A stretch of 6,366 nt of DNA from DATKMG01 sp035541995 (lineage in GTDB: Bacteria; Acidobacteriota; Terriglobia; Versatilivoradales; Versatilivoraceae), in NCBI GenBank assembly GCA_035541995.1, contig DATKMG010000055.1, positions 1-6,366 of the forward strand, read 5' to 3'. The notes beneath the pieces are model-generated. The model was given only the letters and a program-made list of their open reading frames with translations. It ran no database searches and had not been told where the DNA came from. Made by a program: the position numbers and the translations under genes. Positions 1 through 6,016 of this stretch are shown here, in pieces (the first letter of the stretch is position 1; each line of letters opens with the position of its first letter).

Positions 1-129
1 TGTTTCTGACCTGAGAAAAGATGGCTCCACATTGGGACTGGATTCAAAGGCATCCGGTAATATACAGAGAAACTCACACTCGAGACACTAGCCTAGTTTC
101 TACCGCGAAACCGCACGATTACCAGAAAA
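1..129. other. Left-edge stretch without a recognisable gene
   Basis: No convincing coding frame was found between the window edge and the terminator. The only structure seen is a near-palindrome at 83-101: two 9-nt arms, AGACACTAG and CTAGTTTCT, separated by one base and with a single mismatch. It could be an operator or a chance occurrence. Confidence 0.4.
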
Positions 130-155
130 CTCCCCTCCTCGGATGAGGAGGGGAG
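130..155 (-). terminator. Rho-independent terminator of the ABC exporter
   Basis: CTCCCCTCCTC (130-140) and GAGGAGGGGAG (145-155) form a perfect 11-bp GC-rich stem around a 4-nt loop. On the minus strand the stem is followed directly by TTTTC, a short U-tract. It lies 71 nt beyond the ABC exporter's TGA stop (227-229), as expected for its terminator. On the plus strand the bases after the stem (CCTTCTTG) are a poorer U-tract, so the minus direction is favoured. Confidence 0.85.
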
Positions 156-226
156 CCTTCTTGCCGAGTCTCGCGACAGAAACTGATCTAGCGTGTGGGC
201 TTCGTCGTCGAGAACCCTTCCGGCGA

Positions 227-2131
227 TCACCGGTAGCCTTCAGCCTGCAACGAAAACAGCTCAGCGTAAAGCCCGCGTCGGGCCAGCAACTCGGCATGGG
301 ATCCGTCTTCAATGACCTTGCCGTTCTGCAGCACAATGATTCGGTCGGCCATGCGCACGGTGGAAAAACGGTGGGAAATAATCACAGCCATTCGTCCTGC
401 CACCAGTTCCGAGAATCGCAAGAACACTTCATACTCGGCGCGGGCATCCAGCGCGGCAGTGGGTTCGTCGAGGATCAATACCTGAGTTTCCCGCATGTAA
501 GCACGCCCCAGCGCTACTTTTTGCCACTCACCGCCGGATAGATTCACGCCATTATCGAAACGCCGCCCCAGCATCTGCTGATAACCTTCCTGGAAACGGG
601 GCAAGAGCGAAGCCGCCAGTGATTTCTCCGCGGCAGTGACAATTGCGAACGGGACGTGGCCATTGCCGGATGACGCAGGATCAAATAAACCCGCCTTCAA
701 CTTGCCGGGTTTCTGTTCCCCCCGGTCGAGGTACAATCGCACCTGCTCGATATCACCGAGCCCGATGTTCTCGTCAAACCGGAGATCGTAACGGACGAAA
801 TCCTGAAAGATCACACTGATGGTCCGCCGTACCATAGCCAGGTCATAATGCCGCAGATCCACTCCATCCAGGAGAATGCGTCCTTCCGTAGGATCGTATA
901 ACCGGGCCAGTAACTTGGTGAGGGTTGTTTTGCCTGCCCCATTCTCTCCGACCAGGGCGATCCGCTCACCCGGCCGAAGACGAAAATTCACGTGACGGAC
1001 AGCCCAGCTCTCACTTCCAGGGTATCGAAAGCCGACATTTTCAAAAACAAACCCTTCCTGGAAAGATGGCGGAACGCGGCGCCCGTCCGGTGAATTCACA
1101 ATCGACGCCTTCATATCAAAGAAGTCGAAAAGATCTTTAAGATAGAGGCATTGTTGGTAAGTCCCGCTGGCGCCCAGCAGCAAGCGTTGAATGAGATCGC
1201 GACTACGCGCGAAGGATCCGGCCAGGAAGGTCAACGAACCGAGGCTGATGGCGCCGTTGACGGCTCGCAGCAGAATGATGGCATAGGCGCTGTAATAACC
1301 CCCAGTTCCAACGATCGACAACCCCGTGCTGACGAGAGTTCGGCGAACGGAAAGTCGTTTGTTCTCTTCATAGAACCGCTGCGAGGTGACTTTAAAACGC
1401 TGGATCAGCCAGCCTGCCAGCCCGAACATCTGAACTTCTTTGGCGGTCTCATCACTGGCACCAAGATAGCGCAGGTAATCCAGCCACCTTCGTTCGGGCG
1501 TGTAACGGTAGAGTAGAGAATATTCGAGCGTTGCGAAATGGGTTTCACCCAGAAAGCCGGGAAGCACGGCCAACGCCAGCAACAAGAGCAACCAGGGGCT
1601 ATATACAAGTAAAGCGGCACCGAACGAGATCAGCGTTAGGGCGTCTTGCCCTATGCCCAGCAATTGTACCAGCAGACCAATGCGGCCGGTGGTCTGGCGG
1701 CGAGCCCGCTCCAGTTGGTCATAAAAGGCAGGGTCTTCAAAATGGTAGAGATCCAGCGTAGCGGCATGCTCCATCAAGCGGACGCTGGTGTGATTGGAGA
1801 ACAAATCACTCAATAGGCTTTCCACCAGTGACGAAGCGCGCGCCAGTGCTTCACCGGCCAGAACGATCGTGACCTCGAGGGCAACTAGCTTCCATAGCAA
1901 GGGCAAGTTGGACGGGCCACTGCGTAAGGCCACAACTGCATCTAAGATGAGCTTGCCCACCCAGAGTGTGGCTATCGGAATGGCCGATCTTGCCAAACGC
2001 AGTACTGCCATGCTAAGCGTATAGCCCGGATGAGTCTCCCACACCATCTTGAGCAATGGGGCTACATAGCGCAGGGCGTCGATGCGCTGACGCATTGTAG
2101 GTTTTTCGTTGTCTCTGATAGCTCGAACCAA
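227..2131 (-). CDS. ABC exporter, permease fused to ATPase (ABCB-like half-transporter)
   Basis: This is an inner-membrane ATP-driven exporter of the type I exporter (ABCB/MsbA-like) fold; the substrate cannot be read from the sequence. Numbered from the TTG at 2131 (634 aa), the first half carries hydrophobic segments at about 38-68, 78-96, 155-193 and 266-306, a typical six-helix transmembrane domain. The second half is a complete nucleotide-binding domain: Walker A GENGAGKTT at 395-403, Q-loop Gln443 (VIFQDF), signature LSGGE at 531-535, Walker B VLILDEP at 551-557 with catalytic Glu556, and the switch His587 (ISHR). All catalytic residues are intact. A stretch of about 30 extra residues lies between Q-loop and signature. 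The TTG at 2131 was chosen because AAGGGA (2143-2138) lies 6 nt upstream. A TTG at 2137 sits directly against that motif, and an ATG at 2095 has no clear ribosome-binding site. With no partner gene visible, it probably works as a homodimer. A terminator follows at 130-155. Confidence 0.95.
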   Translation of the reverse strand: MVRAIRDNEKPTMRQRIDALRYVAPLLKMVWETHPGYTLSMAVLRLARSAIPIATLWVGKLILDAVVALRSGPSNLPLLWKLVALEVTIVLAGEALARASSLVESLLSDLFSNHTSVRLMEHAATLDLYHFEDPAFYDQLERARRQTTGRIGLLVQLLGIGQDALTLISFGAALLVYSPWLLLLLALAVLPGFLGETHFATLEYSLLYRYTPERRWLDYLRYLGASDETAKEVQMFGLAGWLIQRFKVTSQRFYEENKRLSVRRTLVSTGLSIVGTGGYYSAYAIILLRAVNGAISLGSLTFLAGSFARSRDLIQRLLLGASGTYQQCLYLKDLFDFFDMKASIVNSPDGRRVPPSFQEGFVFENVGFRYPGSESWAVRHVNFRLRPGERIALVGENGAGKTTLTKLLARLYDPTEGRILLDGVDLRHYDLAMVRRTISVIFQDFVRYDLRFDENIGLGDIEQVRLYLDRGEQKPGKLKAGLFDPASSGNGHVPFAIVTAAEKSLAASLLPRFQEGYQQMLGRRFDNGVNLSGGEWQKVALGRAYMRETQVLILDEPTAALDARAEYEVFLRFSELVAGRMAVIISHRFSTVRMADRIIVLQNGKVIEDGSHAELLARRGLYAELFSLQAEGYR

Positions 2132-2137
2132 TGTCAA

Positions 2138-2143
2138 TCCCTT
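2138..2143 (-). promoter_or_regulatory. Ribosome-binding site of the ABC exporter
   Basis: The minus strand reads AAGGGA here, followed by 6 nt and then TTG at 2131-2129. This spacing is what favours the TTG at 2131 over the TTG at 2137 (zero spacing) and over the ATG at 2095 (no purine-rich motif at the right distance). Confidence 0.5.
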
Positions 2144-2197
2144 GAATTCAGAAGCTTCCTTATGAGATTAACACGAGGCGCAAAAGGAGATGATTAG

Positions 2198-2386
2198 ATG
2201 TGCCCGGAACATCTTCGTTGTCGTCAGCCACTTCACCCATCAGATCAGACCGATATGGTGAACGGTTCCTCCCCATCCATCGGTCGGTCCCTGCTTCTAT
2301 CCAACGACTCACCTCGGAAGATCACCCGCACGGGCCGAAGAAGATCATTCAAATCTGCAAATAGGAGAGCTTACACCAGAGGTTAA
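2198..2386 (+). CDS. Doubtful small basic ORF, 62 codons
   Basis: I do not recognise this protein. It is worth listing only because AAAAGGAG (2182-2189), a near-ideal ribosome-binding site, lies 8 nt upstream of the ATG. The predicted product is hydrophilic and rich in Arg and Ser, with a strongly basic C-terminal third (TRTGRRRSFKSANRRAYTRG), no signal peptide and no membrane segment. An 11-codon ORF (2162-2197) ends in TAG directly before the ATG, which could couple the two or be accidental. It lies divergent from the ABC exporter. Amino acid composition is not clearly protein-like, and the frame may simply be an open stretch of intergenic DNA. Confidence 0.2.
   Translation: MCPEHLRCRQPLHPSDQTDMVNGSSPSIGRSLLLSNDSPRKITRTGRRRSFKSANRRAYTRG
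2248..2285. repeat. Bulged inverted repeat, 11 bp
   Basis: GACCGATATGG (2248-2258) can pair with CCAT plus ATCGGTC (2273-2276 and 2279-2285), leaving a 2-nt bulge and a 14-nt loop. No U-tract follows on either strand, so it is not an obvious terminator. It lies inside the doubtful 62-codon ORF. Confidence 0.35.
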
Positions 2387-2514
2387 GGATGTGGTGAAAA
2401 TGAAGTATGGACAGGCGGCACTTCGAGTCACCAACAGGGGAGGAAGCGGCTGCTGTAGCGCCACGCCATCTGATCGGTGAATTCACTTTGGCAGCAGGTC
2501 GAATGGCGGAACAC

Positions 2515-4206
2515 TCACCTGGACCGAGAGTTTCTGGCGATTCTTGAATCTACCCACTTCGTTGTTGCCGTGGTGCGGACCAGCATCAAACCCGAGCCGG
2601 ATGCTGTCCCTTCGTAGTAGCTGACAAACCGTCTTGGCTCCATAGCGTTGTACTGCTTGAGATTCATTGCCCAGCGATACGCTATCGGCTGATACCACAG
2701 CTCCGCTTCCACCTGGAGTGGACCCGGGCTGATACTGACCGCCACCGAATACCGGACGGTGTCACCGCCAGCCGTAAAATCCGGGTCCATTTCCGCTTCC
2801 CCATGCACAGCGATGTCCTTTTCTGCGGTTCGCTTGTCAAAACCGTGCGGAAGCAATCGATTGTCTTTAAGAAACCGGAGACCTGTCAACAATCCGGTCG
2901 TCGGCCTGTCTGTCGGATCCCCCAAAACCGCCTCATAGATCTGCACCTGGTCCTGGCGGGTGATCTCGGTGTAATGGGGCTCGAAGCGAGTGGCGTCGTT
3001 GTCGTTGTCGTTTCCCTCAATGGAGCCGTTGGGATTGAGCGCGCCCGACTCAAACACCGCCTTGCCATTGGAGTCGCGCAACGTAACATGAAGCCACACA
3101 CGACGGGAAGGGTATGCCGTCGGCAGCTTGTGACCTCCCAGATTCTCAATAGAGATTACAACTTCCACCCTGCCGTTGCGAATTTCCATGCTCTTAATGG
3201 CGAGCTTTGCCGCCTCCGATTGCAGATGGGCGATGGTGCGGGTGGCCGCACCTTCCATGTCCCCCGGCTCCACGGCAATGCCCAGATCGTTGCGGTAGCG
3301 GGTCATCAGTCGTTGCATGAAAAAGTTGCCACCGACGAAAGTGTGCCGCGAGAAGCCCGGACGAGGTTCACCGAACACCGCGGTAATGGGCACGTCCTCT
3401 TTGAGCACCGGCATATGGCAGGACTGGCAACTCGAAGTTTCTTTGTATTCGCTGTGTAGCCATTCCTGATAGGGAACCTGCTCGGGTAGCTCGCCGACCA
3501 CCTGGCCCTGAGAATTCAGAGCTTGGGTATAGAGGGTATGGCAGGTCGCACACAATTCCGAGGAACGGATCACCTGCTTGGCTTCGGAGGGCTGAAATGT
3601 GGAAGACGATCGCATGATCGTTGTGTGGCCCTTGTCAACCTCGAACGGGCCGTACTCTTGGCGGTCGCCCGAGGCCTTCTTCTCATCGATCTTGAACCCA
3701 CCAACATAACTCTCGCGCTTACCCAGATTCTCGCCGGTGATCTGGTGGCACACCGAGCATGAAACACCGTCGTCTGCCAGCCGGTCGGCGAGTTTGTTCC
3801 GATTTGGCGGAAAGTGTACGAACGCTTGGCCCTCCCCGCCGGCCAGCTTGGATTCGTAGCGCATCATCGGCATATGACAAATAGTGCACTCGTCTTGGAT
3901 GGCCGCCGCCGCGCTGGGATGATCGATCGTTTCGCGGCGGACCCCCGAAATCCAGTAAGGATCACGACCCGAATTGGCCATCATGCTGGTCCGCCAGTTG
4001 ACACCGATCGAAATGTCCTCGCCGGCTGGCGTTGAGAGTCCGTTGTGGCAGGCGACGCAGCGCTCTGAGGTTTGAAAATGCGAGCCAAAGCTCTTGCCCT
4101 GAGAAAAATCATGCCCGGTGTTCTTCTCGCTCGATGCCGTAACGCCTGCCATTACAAAAGCCAGCAGATAAAACGAAAAGAGTACCTTGTGCATACCAAT
4201 TCTCAT
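2515..4206 (-). CDS. Exported pentaheme cytochrome c with heme-free C-terminal domain
   Basis: This is an electron-transfer protein of the periplasm or cell surface; its redox partner is unknown. In the 563-aa product, residues 1-24 form a signal peptide with hydrophobic core VLFSFYLLAFVMAG and probable cleavage after VTA. Five c-type heme sites (CxxCH) lie at 50-54, 107-111, 150-154, 219-223 and 260-264. The second and fifth continue as CHMP, a pattern common in multiheme cytochromes of the c554 kind. Many further His residues (for example 96, 131, 194, 251, 288) could act as distal ligands. Residues from about 330 to the end lack heme motifs and look β-rich, with GHKLPTAYPSRRVWLHV at 358-374 and an acidic run NDNDND at 399-404. 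The ATG directly follows the stop of the upstream cytochrome-barrel gene (TAGATG), and GGAAGGG (4220-4214) lies 7 nt upstream of it, inside that gene. An internal Met5 is less well placed. The call as a multiheme cytochrome is firm; the role is not. Confidence 0.93.
   Translation of the reverse strand: MRIGMHKVLFSFYLLAFVMAGVTASSEKNTGHDFSQGKSFGSHFQTSERCVACHNGLSTPAGEDISIGVNWRTSMMANSGRDPYWISGVRRETIDHPSAAAAIQDECTICHMPMMRYESKLAGGEGQAFVHFPPNRNKLADRLADDGVSCSVCHQITGENLGKRESYVGGFKIDEKKASGDRQEYGPFEVDKGHTTIMRSSSTFQPSEAKQVIRSSELCATCHTLYTQALNSQGQVVGELPEQVPYQEWLHSEYKETSSCQSCHMPVLKEDVPITAVFGEPRPGFSRHTFVGGNFFMQRLMTRYRNDLGIAVEPGDMEGAATRTIAHLQSEAAKLAIKSMEIRNGRVEVVISIENLGGHKLPTAYPSRRVWLHVTLRDSNGKAVFESGALNPNGSIEGNDNDNDATRFEPHYTEITRQDQVQIYEAVLGDPTDRPTTGLLTGLRFLKDNRLLPHGFDKRTAEKDIAVHGEAEMDPDFTAGGDTVRYSVAVSISPGPLQVEAELWYQPIAYRWAMNLKQYNAMEPRRFVSYYEGTASGSGLMLVRTTATTKWVDSRIARNSRSR
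2995..3012. repeat. Hexanucleotide tandem repeat, three copies
   Basis: GTCGTT is repeated three times exactly. On the coding (minus) strand this is AACGAC three times, encoding the Asn-Asp run at residues 399-404 of the pentaheme cytochrome. Copy-number changes would add or remove two residues without breaking the frame. Confidence 0.8.
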
Positions 4207-5505
4207 CTACCAGCCCTTCCTCAGGCTGCCGTCCACATAATCCCACAGGAGATAGAACATGATTTGCTTGGGCCTGTCCGCGCTATTGTTCACGGGCATG
4301 CGGAAGCCGACATTGGCGAGAATGTGCATCCGTTTGCTGATAGGAATTTGGATCTCCGGCACAATGTCCCAATTGGTGGTCGCACCGGTCACCAGGTCCC
4401 GATCGGCGATGAATTCGGCCATCGGCGACCATCTCCGGCCAAGCCCGCTGTCAGGACTGAACGTCTTGCCGACAGCCGTACGTACATAGTAGGCTCTGGG
4501 CACTTTGTCGGGGTGCACAGGCAGTTCGATTCCGGTTTGGACCTGCAAAAAGCTGTCCACCGGAAGAATTTGCCCGTAGGCTACGAAGGTCTCGAAGACT
4601 GTGGATTCACCGCCAGTCCCGATATCCGCATTTCCCGTGGGGACACTCAATTCACCCCCCACACTGAAAATGGAACCCTTTTTCAGGCTATCGAACAGTT
4701 TGCGCTTATAGCCGATCGCGAGGTCGCCAAACCCCGAACGCGTGACGCCGCTATCCTGGGAGTAGTTGTATGGGACCACAGCCTCGATCATGCCAGAGCT
4801 TCCAATACGTCTTTCGTAAATAGCCGTCGTGCTCCCAGCCGCGGCTTGCTTGACATTATACGCCCCCGTTACCACAGCCTCGCTTTCCGGAAATGCTTTC
4901 TCGGTAATTACGGGGCGAGGGAGATTGAAATTGCCCCGAGGCCAGGCTCTCTCAGAACACAGACTGCGCAGGAACTCAATGACTTTCCCGATCTGTTCCT
5001 GTGTCAGCGTGTCCTTGAACGAGGGCATGATCTCCGAAAACGCCCGCGCCGGGCCGCCGTTAGTGATGATGGCGCGCCACTGGATGTCTGGTTCCGGGGT
5101 GGAGGTCTGGCAGTCGCTAAAATCCGGAAATGTCGAAGGCCGCTTGAAGCCCGCCAAGGATTGGGACTGTCCTCTCCCATCCGGTCCGTGACAGGAGACA
5201 CACCCTGCCCTGTAGATCTCTTTGCCCGTGTCGAGTTTGACCCGGATGTCTCCCGAACCTGCAAGCAATGTGCCCCCGTGCATCGATACTATCGTCACGA
5301 AGAAGGCGATCGATGAATAACTCCAGATCCGCCAGAATCGATGAAAGCTAGGGCAACCGTCTCGGGCGGCCTGGACGGCCAGGCCCTTCGGGGCGAAGGG
5401 ATTCTGCCGGATTGCTAGTGCCGATGGTCGAAGTGCCGCGACGGTGAAGCCCCGACTCATGAAAGGACTGCATACCGCGCGAGGCTCTTTAGAGGCTCCT
5501 AACAA
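4207..5505 (-). CDS. Cytochrome c domain fused to outer-membrane β-barrel-like domain
   Basis: The 432-aa product (numbered from the TTG at 5505) begins with an unusual leader of about 55 residues. A signal-like segment follows: HRFWRIW, then a hydrophobic stretch at about 62-82 ending LLAG. A class I cytochrome c domain spans about 86-186, with heme site CVSCH at 102-106, probable axial Met160 in the IMPSF motif, and a terminal helix TQEQIGKVIEFLRSL. Cys132 and Cys183 could form a disulfide. Residues from about 195 to 432 resemble the barrel family called 'MetA-pathway of phenol degradation' (PF13557-like): GFGDLAIGYKRKL at 258-270, then GGELSVPTG, alternating β-strands, and an aromatic-rich last strand IMFYLLWDYV. 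Because both domains share one frame, this is a true fusion. It heads a two-gene operon with the pentaheme cytochrome. The TTG is supported by GGGGG 7 nt upstream; an ATG at 5460 (Met16) is the main alternative. The exact barrel family is inferred from pattern recall. Confidence 0.88.
   Translation of the reverse strand: MLGASKEPRAVCSPFMSRGFTVAALRPSALAIRQNPFAPKGLAVQAARDGCPSFHRFWRIWSYSSIAFFVTIVSMHGGTLLAGSGDIRVKLDTGKEIYRAGCVSCHGPDGRGQSQSLAGFKRPSTFPDFSDCQTSTPEPDIQWRAIITNGGPARAFSEIMPSFKDTLTQEQIGKVIEFLRSLCSERAWPRGNFNLPRPVITEKAFPESEAVVTGAYNVKQAAAGSTTAIYERRIGSSGMIEAVVPYNYSQDSGVTRSGFGDLAIGYKRKLFDSLKKGSIFSVGGELSVPTGNADIGTGGESTVFETFVAYGQILPVDSFLQVQTGIELPVHPDKVPRAYYVRTAVGKTFSPDSGLGRRWSPMAEFIADRDLVTGATTNWDIVPEIQIPISKRMHILANVGFRMPVNNSADRPKQIMFYLLWDYVDGSLRKGW
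4214..4220 (-). promoter_or_regulatory. Ribosome-binding site of the pentaheme gene, inside the upstream gene
   Basis: The minus strand reads GGAAGGG, then 7 nt, then ATG at 4206-4204. The motif lies in the last codons of the upstream gene (encoding Arg-Lys-Gly). With stop and start directly adjacent (TAG then ATG), this suggests translational coupling and fixes the choice of Met1 over Met5. Confidence 0.75.
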
Positions 5506-5512
5506 GCCAATT

Positions 5513-5521
5513 CCCCCTTTT
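5513..5521 (-). promoter_or_regulatory. Ribosome-binding site supporting a TTG start
   Basis: The minus strand reads AAAAGGGGG, then AATTGGC (7 nt), then TTG at 5505-5503. The alternative ATG at 5460-5458 is preceded by GCAGTCCTTTC, which has no purine-rich motif. This is the only reason to prefer the TTG. Confidence 0.45.
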
Positions 5522-6013
5522 GTATGGGCAAATCACGGAACATGTGCCGGAATGCGGAGATTTATTTGTGCCGCGTTCGACTAGAAGGAGATGAAGATAG
5601 ATTTCCGGCGCCCACACGGATTGCACGCAGCCCGCCAAACCCCGCGAGAGCGATAAGTTGTGAGAACTATTCAAGATAAGAATCTAAGCAACATAGTGTC
5701 GCAGCGTCTTTGAGAAAAATTCGGGGGGAATGCCCCAAGCCACTGGCCAAAGTGCGGGAGAATTCCACTTCTTTTTGCTGATTTGCAGCCTCTGGAAATT
5801 GGGGCAAAACTAGAATCTCTCATTCGGCCAAGACTGTGCTGGAGAGGGGTTTCCCGAAATCAACCGTAGAATCCTCGTCAACAGGGCCTCCTTCCGCTGA
5901 GTACAGACTGAGGCGTCTGGCAACGCTTAAGGGCGTCCGCCGGGGTTGGTCCTACGACTGCCACAACCCACCCAGCTGCCTGAGGCCGCCCCTCCCAGAA
6001 CGGGAGTTTCTAT
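5522..6013. other. Divergent intergenic region between cytochrome operon and secreted-type ORF
   Basis: Nearly 500 bp without a convincing gene. It should contain the promoter of the leftward cytochrome operon and, if the right-hand ORF starts where proposed, that of the rightward gene. I find no strong -35/-10 pair on either strand. Small inverted repeats are present: CAGAC/GTCTG at 5904-5919 with a 6-nt loop, and CTCCC/GGGAG at 5992-6006 with a 5-nt loop. A frame on the plus strand is open from 5782 to 6048, but its translation does not look like protein. Confidence 0.5.
5992..6006 (+). promoter_or_regulatory. Small hairpin covering the putative ribosome-binding site
   Basis: CTCCC (5992-5996) can pair with GGGAG (6002-6006) around AGAAC. 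The 3' arm is the only purine-rich motif ahead of the GTG/ATG at 6014/6017, so the hairpin would hide it. TTTCT follows, so a weak terminator is the other reading. With only 5 bp it may be fortuitous. Confidence 0.25.
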
Positions 6014-6016
6014 GTG

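Larger units (their letters stand above)
2144..2514. other. Intergenic gap between cytochrome operon and ABC exporter
   Basis: About 370 bp lie between the pentaheme cytochrome stop and the ABC exporter's ribosome-binding site. The gap should contain the end of the cytochrome transcript and the exporter promoter, but I see no hairpin followed by a U-tract on the minus strand and no clear -35/-10 pair. What is visible: a perfect 10-bp palindrome GTGAATTCAC at 2477-2486, a bulged inverted repeat at 2248-2285, an 8-bp palindrome GAAGCTTC at 2151-2158, and a small plus-strand ORF described separately. Confidence 0.5.

Noticed and set aside
143..541. A plus-strand frame of 132 codons opposite the ABC exporter's ATPase domain
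   Set aside because: The minus strand encodes intact Walker B, signature and H-loop here; the plus frame is a shadow.
2144..2157. Adjacent GAATTC and AAGCTT, considered as a cloning-vector remnant
   Set aside because: No other polylinker or vector sequence is present, and the bases merge with a plausible native leader of the ABC exporter.
2483..2698. An alternative minus-strand frame overlapping the 3' end of the pentaheme gene, considered as a frameshifted C-terminus
   Set aside because: The main frame stays protein-like to its own stop at 2515, and I see no homology reason to prefer the other frame.
2803..3459. A 218-codon plus-strand frame opposite the pentaheme cytochrome
   Set aside because: It runs antisense to clearly coding sequence that includes the CQSCH heme site, and its translation has no protein-like features.
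4072..5316. A 414-codon open frame on the plus strand, antisense to the cytochrome-barrel gene
   Set aside because: Its translation lacks recognisable domains, whereas the minus-strand frame has a heme motif, axial Met region, signal segment and β-barrel pattern. Long antisense frames are expected opposite GC-rich genes.
5585..5594. AAGGAGATGA, identical to 2184-2193, considered as a repeated regulatory element
   Set aside because: A 10-base match that includes a common ribosome-binding-site string is weak. Here the only ATG lies directly against it and opens just 21 codons.
5489..5674. A 61-codon minus-strand ORF just upstream of the cytochrome operon
   Set aside because: It starts with TTG, has unconvincing composition, and overlaps the start of the cytochrome-barrel gene in another frame.
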